DNA of 36,491 bases from assembly GCF_002368035.1 (NCBI RefSeq), contig NZ_AP018226.1, positions 1-36,491 of the forward strand. The letters are read 5' to 3'. This document shows positions 21,667 to 30,400 of the stretch, piece after piece. Every line of letters begins with the position of its first letter. The stretch's first letter is position 1. The notes beneath the pieces were generated by a model, which did not search any database, was not told the DNA's origin, and was given only the letters and a program-made list of their open reading frames with translations. The translations under genes and the position numbers were made by a program. Source of the DNA: Nostoc linckia NIES-25 (GTDB lineage: Bacteria > Cyanobacteriota > Cyanobacteriia > Cyanobacteriales > Nostocaceae).

Positions 21667-23910
21667 TCAAGCCGTCCATTTAACTGGTTTGACATTACAA
21701 TCCTTACATGAATAAAGCTGTTCATTTTTTCGGCTCTTACCGTTTTTATTTATGTTGGTTGAATTACAATGTGGACATTGCACGTTTACTTCTAAAACTG
21801 CCTTAACAGCCGTCTCTACACTACCATTTATATTGTTAGAAAATAATATTGTTTGAGTATTTGTACTCAATCCGTCATTAGTCTCTTGCTTGTACTGGTA
21901 AGCTCCAAAAGCCGGAAGGAAGATGTAATAAGGTAGCTTCCCAGGTTCTACCACCAAAGCAAATCTGTAAGCTTCTGGATCGTCTTTAGGTAGTCCGTAC
22001 TCTTCGTTTTGTTCTACACACCATTGTGTTAGTTTGTTTCCGCGTTCTAGCAACTCAGCTTTATTTGGATGGTCTGAGAGCCTGTTAGCCAGTACATTGA
22101 GATAATCATCTCCAATGTGAACACCTACCATATTGTTGAAATCTGACTTATCAAAGCCTTTGAACTTCCGAGTATTAGCATTTTGACCCGTGACGATGAT
22201 ACCCATGTTTTGATGACTGGCTTGTTTGATAATATTCAGTAACTCGTTGCTGACATCAAATTTATTGAGAGTGGTATCGATCTCATCAAACCAAGCCAGA
22301 TAGAAAACATCTCTAGAGCTACCTTGAGAACGCTTTGTAAGTTCTTCCTCCATCTCCCTTAACCCGTCAGCACTATCTTGGTGAGAAGTTCCACAAGCAG
22401 GTATAGAGCGGTAATTCTTCCCTGAGTCGTGCATAGGGTCAATAAATTTAATCACCTTCTGACCTTGTATTACATTTAAAATGCTGACAGCCAAGTTTTC
22501 AGCAGTAGGAGATTTACCAGCTTCAGAACCTCCGGTAATCCTTACACGTCTCCACTTGGATACAATCGTCGGGAACTGTTCGGCACTCTTAGCTAGTTTA
22601 GAAATGTCCACAGGCTTTTTAGGAGCGCGTCTAGTCTGAATTTCTAGAACTATATGACCACCTCTGTTATTGAATTTAAATTCAGGCGTATTGATAGCAC
22701 CTGAGACTTCTTTTAGTTTTTCCGGTGCGTCGTTAGCGTTTAATTCATCGGCACTAATGAACCGTGAACCATTACGCCCTATGTGTAGTAGCAGGGTGTA
22801 ACCGTTCTCGCTGTCTTGCCAGTCGATAGCGTCTAGAACATATCCGGCTCTTGCGTAGTAGTCAATAATTGCATTGCCTACCCTAGCTTGCTCAACCAGA
22901 CCGGGAAATCTATGAGGCTTACTAATCTCAGAGACTATGTGTTGTAGTCTTGTGATTTCAATTTGTAGTGCTTCAATTTGCTCTGCTTGTGATAAACCTT
23001 CATCAATAATTTCTTTGAAGTCTGAGTGGTAGCCATCAACCACACTATCTGCAACTTGGCTAAATTCTTGCTTAATGGCTTGAAAGTTCTTTTGGTATGT
23101 TTGGGCGATAGCTTGATTTTTAGCTTGCCAAGACTCGTTAAGCTGTTCAACGGTCTTATTGTGTGAGTCAATGGTAATTGAGTTTTTAACCAACTGGGTT
23201 AGATGATTAATGACTGACTTGTAAGCTTTGATTTTTAGCAGATTGCCACGGTGTAAAATCTCGTGTTGCACTGCCAGCGACATTGTAATGATTTCGTTCT
23301 TTTCTGACTGATCAGACACTACACGAATTTTACTTAAAAGTTCCTTAGCATAATTTGAATAATCAAAATTAACAGTATCCCAATCTTTATTTAGATTAGG
23401 AAACTTTTTAGCCAAAAATTCAGTTAATGCTATGACTGAGTTTTGAAACTCTGTGTAAGAGTCTGTCAGAATTTCAATAGCTTCATTAGCACTCACGTCT
23501 TTTAGTTCACTAATCTGGTTTTTAGCGTCTAAAAGTTCACCTTTAAGCGTGTGAATAATTACTTGAAAATTATTAATTTCCTGCGTCAATTGATTGAGTG
23601 TAATAGCCTGATTTTCTAACTGAATATTTTTAGCTTTTAACTCGTTGGTTTTACTTGCTACTGCCTTACGCTCAAAATCTATATCATGTTTTAGCTTTTC
23701 AATATCAGACAGAAATTTATTAGCTTTCTTAGTGTGTACTTTTTCGATTTCATCGGTGATTAACTGAGTAGCACCAAGGAACCCAAGGGAACCTGCTACA
23801 ATCCAAGTGCTTAAAGGTTTAGCGGGTGTGAACAATAACAAAGCACCTAACCCAGTACCAAAAAATGACCCTATAATTACTTTGTTTCTTAATGCTTGAA
23901 AGTCTGACAT
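21667..23910 (-). CDS. Membrane-anchored coiled-coil P-loop protein with C-terminal zinc ribbon, right paralogue
   Basis: I use the ATG at 23910 (747 residues; AGGAAA nine bases upstream), because a longer frame would start inside the preceding gene. Two hydrophobic segments (VIIGSFFGTGLGALLLF and STWIVAGSLGFLGATQLI) precede a long coiled coil to about residue 370. An ATPase-like domain has Walker A GGSEAGKSPTA near 460 and Walker B FYLAWFDEIDTTL near 535, with a sensor-like MGIIVTGQN. It ends with a CPHCNSTNI..YSCKDCNVK zinc ribbon. Unlike the left paralogue, all nucleotide-binding motifs look intact. It follows its coiled-coil partner gene and precedes the ParM/ParR pair. It may tether or move DNA at the membrane; the precise family is not recognised. 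Confidence 0.75.
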   Translation of the reverse strand: MSDFQALRNKVIIGSFFGTGLGALLLFTPAKPLSTWIVAGSLGFLGATQLITDEIEKVHTKKANKFLSDIEKLKHDIDFERKAVASKTNELKAKNIQLENQAITLNQLTQEINNFQVIIHTLKGELLDAKNQISELKDVSANEAIEILTDSYTEFQNSVIALTEFLAKKFPNLNKDWDTVNFDYSNYAKELLSKIRVVSDQSEKNEIITMSLAVQHEILHRGNLLKIKAYKSVINHLTQLVKNSITIDSHNKTVEQLNESWQAKNQAIAQTYQKNFQAIKQEFSQVADSVVDGYHSDFKEIIDEGLSQAEQIEALQIEITRLQHIVSEISKPHRFPGLVEQARVGNAIIDYYARAGYVLDAIDWQDSENGYTLLLHIGRNGSRFISADELNANDAPEKLKEVSGAINTPEFKFNNRGGHIVLEIQTRRAPKKPVDISKLAKSAEQFPTIVSKWRRVRITGGSEAGKSPTAENLAVSILNVIQGQKVIKFIDPMHDSGKNYRSIPACGTSHQDSADGLREMEEELTKRSQGSSRDVFYLAWFDEIDTTLNKFDVSNELLNIIKQASHQNMGIIVTGQNANTRKFKGFDKSDFNNMVGVHIGDDYLNVLANRLSDHPNKAELLERGNKLTQWCVEQNEEYGLPKDDPEAYRFALVVEPGKLPYYIFLPAFGAYQYKQETNDGLSTNTQTILFSNNINGSVETAVKAVLEVNVQCPHCNSTNINKNGKSRKNEQLYSCKDCNVKPVKWTA

Positions 23911-23952
23911 TTTTTTTAGTTTCCTAATATAAACTAAGGTTTTTAAAAAATT

Positions 23953-23972
23953 GGCAGTACCGAAATACTGCC
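23953..23972 (-). promoter_or_regulatory. Conserved GGCAGTA hairpin, right copy
   Basis: In the direction of transcription GGCAGTA-TTTCGG-TACTGCC is followed by AATTTTTT, so this copy can act as an intrinsic terminator or attenuator. It lies between the coiled-coil gene and the P-loop gene, exactly as its left counterpart (11994-12014) does. Confidence 0.65.
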
Positions 23973-23983
23973 TTTTATAAAAA

Positions 23984-24739
23984 TTAATCAACAGATTCAG
24001 AAGCCTCTGAATCAATAGCGCCTATCTTTGCGTCTAGCTGGTATTTGGCTAGTTCTACCTGTTTAATCCTGCTTTCACCTAATTGGTATTTCTCTTGCCA
24101 AAAACGTTTGCGTTGGTCTGTTTCGTTTCTTAGACCTTCTAAAGTTACTCGTTCATGTGCAAGCTTCTCACTTGTTTGATCCAGCTTAGTCAGTGCAATT
24201 TCATAGCTAACTTTGGCATTATCAAACTGAACTAATTTGGTATCAGTTCCCACTTTTGCAATGCCGTAATCAATAGCTGATTGAGTCATTTTTTGAGACT
24301 TAACACCAGTTTTTAATACATCAGTATTTAGGTCTAAATTTGCTGATACAAGCCTCAATGTTTGGCGTTTCTCTTCAATACTGTTTACTGCTGCATCTGC
24401 GGTGGCTTTATCGGTTCTAGGCAGTGTTGAACTATCACTAAATAAATCACCAGCTAAATATTCTTTTGGCTCGAATGTAGGAAGCTCTAAACCGCCAAAC
24501 GCTTGATGTTCTTTGACTTCTCTTGATGTGTGTCCTGTTGGAATTACGCCAATAGATTCAGCTATATTACCTAATGAATTTAGTAGAGTTCCTACGTCTG
24601 TTGATGCCTGTTTAGCTGTTTCAGCAATTTTTTTAGTAGCTTCACCTGCTGATTTAGCAACCTTCTGGCTAGTGGTGTTTAATTTAGTCGCTGTACGGCT
24701 TTTAGAGCCTGTTAAGCCGTATTTAGGATGACTTGCCAT
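23984..24739 (-). CDS. Coiled-coil partner of the P-loop membrane protein, right paralogue
   Basis: The product is 251 residues from the ATG of MASHPKYGLTGSKSRT, which has AAGG upstream; a longer frame exists but is less likely. A basic, Thr/Ser-rich N-terminus, a helix (KVAKSAGEATKKIAETAKQA) and a FGGLELPTFEP segment precede a long charged helical half ending in acidic residues. It is the counterpart of the 243-residue left protein in position, length and order of segments. Tight conservation of this pair next to the P-loop gene suggests a complex. Confidence 0.65.
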   Translation of the reverse strand: MASHPKYGLTGSKSRTATKLNTTSQKVAKSAGEATKKIAETAKQASTDVGTLLNSLGNIAESIGVIPTGHTSREVKEHQAFGGLELPTFEPKEYLAGDLFSDSSTLPRTDKATADAAVNSIEEKRQTLRLVSANLDLNTDVLKTGVKSQKMTQSAIDYGIAKVGTDTKLVQFDNAKVSYEIALTKLDQTSEKLAHERVTLEGLRNETDQRKRFWQEKYQLGESRIKQVELAKYQLDAKIGAIDSEASESVD

Positions 24740-24838
24740 TGTGTTAACCTTGTAATGAATATGTACGGATATGTATGGTTTACAGCCTTTTGAGTGTTCA
24801 AGCATTCAAAAGGCTTTTCGATTGAATAAACAAGTTGA

Positions 24839-25138
24839 TTAAAAATCTTCAAGCAAATAAGCCAAGCGCTCAATTACCGCATCAGTTTCAGCGTCTACCA
24901 CTGGTGTTTCTTGCTCAGACAGAGGAAGGTTAAAAGGTGTTGCTTGTTCTTGCCGTGCGAAAGGTGCGGGAATGTATTTAACATCATCAATCAGAGAGTA
25001 GCCTTTGAGCTTCAGATCCGCCAAAAGGTAATTCAAAACTTCGGTAGGGCTATCACACTCTAATTGAGCTTGCAAGCCAAGAAAATAATGCTGTAGGTGC
25101 GGCTTGATAGATGCTCGAATTGTTTTGCTAGTTTTCAT
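24839..25138 (-). CDS. RHH-like DNA-binding protein, right paralogue
   Basis: The 99-residue product starts at the ATG of MKTSKTIRASIKPHLQHYFL, chosen by alignment with the left 89-residue paralogue. SPTEVLNYLL matches SPSEALNYIL there, and both end in a short LxxLLEDF/LIEDF helix. The ribosome site is weak. It heads the leftward operon. CGTACAT-containing motifs (near 24763 and 25147) flank it and are candidate operators. Confidence 0.65.
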   Translation of the reverse strand: MKTSKTIRASIKPHLQHYFLGLQAQLECDSPTEVLNYLLADLKLKGYSLIDDVKYIPAPFARQEQATPFNLPLSEQETPVVDAETDAVIERLAYLLEDF

Positions 25139-25274
25139 TTTTGCTATGTACGGATGGTTAAGTAAGCTACCCAGCTTACATTTACAATCGTACACCATAA
25201 AACGTTTATTGTGTGCATAAAACTATAAAGAACGTTATACTGTGTTTAGTAAGCGTAAAAGAGAGTTAATCTAT
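25139..25274. promoter_or_regulatory. Divergent promoter region of the right half
   Basis: It contains a small hairpin (GTAAGCT 25162-25168 with AGCTTAC 25173-25179). It also holds two direct repeats (AACGTTTATTGTG at 25201, AACGTTATACTGTG at 25231). A TATACT sequence could serve as a -10. It separates two RHH-encoding genes transcribed away from each other and is the mirror of the control region at 9189-9351. Confidence 0.5.
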
Positions 25275-25565
25275 ATGTACTTAGAGAATGGGATTGAAGA
25301 GGCTAAAAGGCTAGTGGGTAGACCTAAGAGAGAAGATTCAACAGATAGAGCCAATTTAAAGCTAAATTCTGAGGTCAGAAAATTACTTAAAATATCGGCA
25401 GTTATGGAGGGTAGAACTGAGAGCGCACAAGTTGAGAGACTAATAATTGAAACGGAAGCTTTAAAAAGGCTTTTGGCTAAAAATTCAGATATTGCATCTC
25501 GTTTACTACCTGGTTTAAACGAAGAGATCACTAAATTAATTCAGGAGGTTTCGGTTAACGATTAA
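25275..25565 (+). CDS. RHH-like regulator
   Basis: The 96-residue product starts at an ATG with GAGAG nine bases upstream; a GTG 33 bp earlier is possible. After GRPKREDSTD it has a strand-helix-helix segment (RANLKLNSEVRKLLKISAVM, then TESAQVERLIIETEAL) typical of CopG-like proteins, followed by a helical C-terminus. It is in the mirror position to the RHH gene at 9018. Probably it regulates the rightward CyRepA1 operon. Confidence 0.65.
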   Translation: MYLENGIEEAKRLVGRPKREDSTDRANLKLNSEVRKLLKISAVMEGRTESAQVERLIIETEALKRLLAKNSDIASRLLPGLNEEITKLIQEVSVND

Positions 25566-25578
25566 AGTAAAACGAAGT

Positions 25579-25608
25579 CAGGTATATTAAAAAGTGACTT
25601 TTTACCTG
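25579..25608 (+). terminator. Hairpin after the RHH gene
   Basis: CAGGT with AAAAAGT pairs with ACTTTTT and ACCTG, with a small internal bulge. The T-rich 3' arm resembles an attenuator between the regulator and the downstream genes. Confidence 0.5.
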
Positions 25609-25660
25609 TTCAACTAATACAATCCAAAAGAGAAATATAAAGGAGCTAGTAGAAGGTAGT

Positions 25661-25963
25661 ATGACCAACTCACAACCAGAAAACAATCGCTTAGACCGTA
25701 TAGAAGCTATTCTAGAGCGTGTGGTAGTTCAACAGGAAACCACTGCTAATTCATTAGCAGAATTAACCTATAAAGTTGATGATTTTATTGAGACTTCTAA
25801 CCGTGTGATAGCTCGTAGTGCTGTTTTAGATGACGTGGTTTTAGAATTACGTGAAAGTTCAGAACGAAATCAACGTAATTTTGAAGAGCATCAAAGAACT
25901 ACCAATGCTGCATTACAAAGTCTGGAAGCTATATTGTTGCAATTGATTAGAAATTTTTCTTAA
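25661..25963 (+). CDS. Coiled-coil protein, right paralogue
   Basis: The 100-residue product is one continuous predicted coil (RLDRIEAILERVVVQQETTA and onward). It shares the MTN..P...RLDR[IL]EA start and the helical build of the 126-residue protein at 8390. The GGAGC ribosome site is placed about 20 bases upstream. It is probably oligomeric; its role is unknown. Confidence 0.65.
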   Translation: MTNSQPENNRLDRIEAILERVVVQQETTANSLAELTYKVDDFIETSNRVIARSAVLDDVVLELRESSERNQRNFEEHQRTTNAALQSLEAILLQLIRNFS

Positions 25964-25983
25964 ACGTTATTTGAAAAAACATA

Positions 25984-26730
25984 ATGATAGTTAAAGGAAG
26001 CAGAAAAGAATTAAAGGCAATCGCAGATTTTATGAGCAATCTGCCTCCTAAATCTTGGCAGGAAATTTGGAACAGCCTTGATCCTTTAGTGGTCACAAAC
26101 ATGAAAGCAGCATGGATAGGTACTGGTAAGTCTCTTGACGCATACTTTAGTGATCAGCCTAACCCTATCTATGATTTAAACATTTCAGAAGCTTACAAAG
26201 CCTACATACAGCGCGAAACTAGTTTCTACGCAACTTTAACGCTAGTTATGTTTGAAGCTGAAAAGTTTATCAGGCAGGAGGCATCAAAATTAGGAATGGA
26301 TTTTGTAAAAAACTGGAGCCGAAAAGATTTTGTAAAAAACTGGATGATAGAAGATTGTGCAGAATCAATTTGGTTATATAGTCAGGAGTTCTGGGAATCT
26401 CAATCACCTAAAAAAGTCAACGACCGTTTGAAAGATTTAGGAAAAATTTCTAATGGTGAATTGAGTAATGAAAGAGCCAAAATTTTGTATAGTCGATGGG
26501 ATTCTGAAGATTCAAAGCTTTGTAGACCTGAAAAACACATTCAAAAACCTTGGACTTCTTTTTGTAACAATGTTTTCGGACTCTATCGTAAAGATATACC
26601 GTCTTTAGTTGCACTAGAAGCTTTAATCTTTAAACCTATACCTGATAAAATCTTTACCACGAAATTTGCTATCAATAACGGTCAAAAAACCTTGTATCCC
26701 GGTCGTGGTAAAGGTAAGAAAAGTTCTTAA
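25984..26730 (+). CDS. Uncharacterised protein of the right CyRepA1 operon
   Basis: The 248-residue soluble protein is rich in aromatic residues, with an internal repeat RKDFVKNW / DFVKNW near residue 105-120 and a basic C-terminus (YPGRGKGKKSS). No domain is recognised. It lies where the left half has the 265-residue gene; both end in a basic tail but otherwise look unrelated. A replication-accessory role is only suggested by position. Confidence 0.55.
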   Translation: MIVKGSRKELKAIADFMSNLPPKSWQEIWNSLDPLVVTNMKAAWIGTGKSLDAYFSDQPNPIYDLNISEAYKAYIQRETSFYATLTLVMFEAEKFIRQEASKLGMDFVKNWSRKDFVKNWMIEDCAESIWLYSQEFWESQSPKKVNDRLKDLGKISNGELSNERAKILYSRWDSEDSKLCRPEKHIQKPWTSFCNNVFGLYRKDIPSLVALEALIFKPIPDKIFTTKFAINNGQKTLYPGRGKGKKSS

Positions 26731-27035
26731 CCTAGCCTTAACCATTATTCTTAGTGACTTTTGACCGTCAAAACTACTGGTTTTCAGGTTAAGTTAGATA
26801 CATAGACACACAAAAGGAAAGCGCCTTTAAAAATCTGTCCGGTTGATGTTTTTTGCTTAGTTCGTCACTAGCCACACATCTTGCAACGTCTGATAAACGT
26901 TAGCACCTTCTAGTCCTTTAAAGACACCAAATCATTTTTTAATATACTTTCAGGTTAGCACGTTCACAAAAGTAATACGTCAGACATATAGATAAAAAAA
27001 GCGCTTTCCAACTAACAAAATAGATTGGAAAGCAA
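26731..27035. promoter_or_regulatory. Gene-free control or origin-like region before the right CyRepA1 genes
   Basis: AT-rich sequence without a gene. It contains GGAAAGCGC (26817) and the inverted GCGCTTTCC (27001), GTTAGCAC repeats (near 26899 and 26955) and GTCTGATAAACG/GTCAGACATATAG-like elements. It could be a promoter region with iteron-like sites for CyRepA1; no clear array is visible. Confidence 0.4.
27003..27033 (+). promoter_or_regulatory. Hairpin that would bury a ribosome binding site
   Basis: GCTTTCCAA (27003-27011) pairs perfectly with TTGGAAAGC (27025-27033) around a 13-base loop. The right arm contains GGAAAG, the only Shine-Dalgarno-like sequence before the ATG at 27036. Translation of the 132-residue gene, and of CyRepA1 coupled to it, could be controlled by melting this stem. 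Confidence 0.55.
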
Positions 27036-27434
27036 ATGAAAGTACCTTCATTATCTCATAATTTAAAGCCGTCTGACAAGTATTACACAGTAATACAATT
27101 CTGGAATCGCTTAGGGCTACAAGCCAGAAAGAATAAGAACTCAGAGCATTTAGAGCATTTTATAAGCTTGCCAGGGCGTGAAACAGTCGGAAGGGTCTTT
27201 AAAGCTGGTGACTGGCTAGGCGTTCAATTCTACTCAGATTTTTCTAAAATCTCTCCGAAGCTCAAAGGTGGTCAGAAACAACCTGACCTTAGTGGGATAA
27301 AAATTGAGTGGTTGTATTCACTACTACTTTCAGAGTTTCTACAAGTTCCTGAAGCTCATATTCTAGCCAAGCATGACGGTTTTGCTGTTTTCAACGGCGA
27401 AAGCTTAAGCGTGGTAAAGGGAGGTCAGAACTAA
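27036..27434 (+). CDS. Small protein translationally coupled to the right CyRepA1
   Basis: The 132-residue product (KYYTVIQFWNRLGLQARKNK near the start, GDWLGVQFYSDFSK in the middle) is mixed alpha/beta with no recognised motif. Its stop TAA overlaps the CyRepA1 ATG by one base, implying coupled translation and probably stoichiometric function, perhaps as loader or copy-control protein. Its own start lies behind the ribosome-site-sequestering hairpin. Confidence 0.65.
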   Translation: MKVPSLSHNLKPSDKYYTVIQFWNRLGLQARKNKNSEHLEHFISLPGRETVGRVFKAGDWLGVQFYSDFSKISPKLKGGQKQPDLSGIKIEWLYSLLLSEFLQVPEAHILAKHDGFAVFNGESLSVVKGGQN

Positions 27435-30400
27435 TGACCAACCTTTACCCAACCAGTAGAAAAAATCCTTGTCCGGTCTGTGAAAATACTACAGGTAACT
27501 GTAGGACTCATGTAGAAGAAGAATTGATTCTCTGTATGACCTACGCTGATACCAAAAAATTTGATGTAATCGACGGTTTTAAGTGTTTAGGACAGACCAA
27601 AGATGGTACTTGGGCTAAGTTCAAGCCCGTTGAGCTAGATACTTATCAGCAAAACCAGCAACATAATCCAGAATTAGCAATTAAGAGAGTCAAGGAAAAA
27701 GCTGAGAAACTGGCACAAGAGAAAATTGAGCTAGAGTACCAATTTAACCAAGCTCTTACACCAGAGCTAAGGCACAAGGAATACTCGAAGCTTCTAGATG
27801 AACTGGAACTACACCCAGATGATAAAGCTGATTTACTGTCCAGAGGGTTGACAGAAGCCCAAATAGAGCAATCAGGCTTTAAATCAGTAGAAAAGTATCA
27901 GAAACTCACAGGTAAATATCATACTGGATTACCTGGGGTTAATCGGTACAATCAAGTAGTTGCCAGTGACTCAGGCTACCTTATTCCAGTTAGAAATTAT
28001 GACGGTTTAATCGTTGGCTTGCAATTACGTTTGAGGACTCCTGTAGACACTGGTAGATATCGCTGGGTCAATAGTTCTAATGATGGAACAATTCTAAAGC
28101 TTGCTATACCTGCTAAAGGTTTCGAGCCAGCTTTAGAGAATCCATTAGCCATATTCAAGCCTGAGAATCCTGATTCTATCTGGATTGTAGAAGGTACAGG
28201 TGCTAAACCCTTTCTGACAAGCCAGAGATTGAACGCTGTTGTCATAGGTGCGGCGGGTGGTCAATTCCTAGCCAGTCAGAATCAATTTGAAGCCGCGATT
28301 AAACGAGCGATCGCTGACTATGGAGCATTACCAATCAGAATTGCTTTAGATGCTGGAGATATTGATAATTCAGCCGTTCGTAACAGATGGGTAGAAGTTT
28401 CAAGATTTTTACAGCAGATTCAATATGGTTTTGAGTTTGCATGGTGGAACCAAGTAAACAAGACCGATTGTGATATTGATGAACTAGAAGATTTAACCAA
28501 GATTGAGTTTATTAGCTTTGAAGAATTTTTAAATCTGAAAGGCACTAAACCAATCTTCAAAAGTCCCCAGGCTTTTAATGAGAAAGCATACCAGGAATGG
28601 GAGTTAGCGTCTAAATTTACACCTAATATTAAGCTGAATCAAAAGCACTTTGAATTTTCTAACAGCATACCGAAATCAGGTGCAATCGTTGCGGGTAAAG
28701 CTTTTATGGGGTCTGGTAAGACTCACAGCCAGCTACTTACTATCAAAGCCAATAATGTAACTGACGGTATTTACAGTTACATTGTGTCACCACGCCGGAA
28801 ACTGAACAAACAAACAATCAAACGCGCTAAAAATATAAACCTGACTATCTATAATCTCAAAGAAGATAGCGGTATTGAGTTACTGCCAGGACGCGAAACT
28901 AATATTATTTTATGCCCTGAAAGCTTCTCAAAACTTGACGGTTATTTTGATGGTATGAATATCTGGCTTGATGAAGTCGAATCAAAGATGCCTCAAATAT
29001 TGTCAGGTGGAACTATTAAGGGTCGTGACCAAGCATTAACATTTGAGGTACTTAAGAAAGCTGTACAAACTTGCAATAATTTGTATTTGTTAGATGCTAA
29101 TCTGTCTGACAAAACGGTTAAATTCTTTGCTGAGTTAGCTAAGGACAAAAAAGTAGTAAAGATTGATAACCTTTACAAGCCTGAAAGACCCAAGCCAGTG
29201 ATAATAGTCGATTGTATTAACACTAACGAAGAGGTTAGCGTACATGATAAATCAGCACTGGTAAACTTAATTTTACAAGAACAAAAGCCTTTTATAGGCA
29301 CTGACTCCCAAACATTTGCTCAAACACTTTCTTACTTACTTAGAGAAGAGGGTAAAGCAGGTTTTGTACTGGATTCTATAAGCAACGAGCAAAGCTGGTT
29401 AGACCTTTTTGAAATACAACCAGAACTTAAAAAATATCAAGAATTACTCAATGCAAAAAACATTTCACTACTAAGCTACTGGGCTGATTTACTGTTAGAA
29501 GATCCAAATAGTTTTTTTACACTCTTTAATCCTGATTATTTCATATACACTACTACTGCTGAAAGTGGTGTAAGTATTGACCTTGAAGGATTTTTTAGCT
29601 GTAAAGTTTTAGTCTTCTTCGGTGTAATTGCCACTAACAACCAATTACAAATGTCAGGGCGTTTAAGGGATGACAGCATACCAACTTACGTTTACTGTCC
29701 TGAACGGTCTATAATTCCACGCTCAAGCGACTTTAATCAACAAAGGGTAGAATTCCTCACAAAAGCCGTTTCGGAAGCCTACAAAGCGCTAGAAGATGAT
29801 TTAGATGCTACTGCTAGCACTGTCTTTAATTTTGCTTTATCACGTTGTCAAAATGTTGATGAGTTTTGGACTTTTGGAACACGTTTAAAGGCACTTGAAA
29901 ACTTTGAAAAATCTAATTTACGTGCTTGCTTATCTTACAAACTAGAGCAGATGGGTTACAAGATTGAAATCCACCAAGCTGAAAGTATTAAGGGTATCAA
30001 AGATGATCTAAAAGTCAAAAAGGAGATGGTTCTTAGTACTGAAGCTGTAGAAATTTTTGAAGCTAAAGAGTTTGAAACGTTAGAAGATGCCGAAAAAGCC
30101 AAGAATAAAAGTGATTCTATTAGAGTTAAAAGGGCAGTCAAAAAAACGAAGATACTTTTCAGCAATCCAGGCATTGAAGAAACTGAAATCTGGAAGCCTA
30201 ATTATATTTACGAGTGCTACGTTAAAGATAGGAACTGGAGGTATAACTTAGATAAATTTTATTTGCTATTTAATCCTGAAATTTCAGCTAAAAAATCTAA
30301 CGCTGACAGATATTTCAAATTGACTAGTCAATTCGTAAATAAAAACCAGATTATCAAAGATTTAGAGCTAAATTTAAAGGGTTTAAGAACTCTGGGAATA

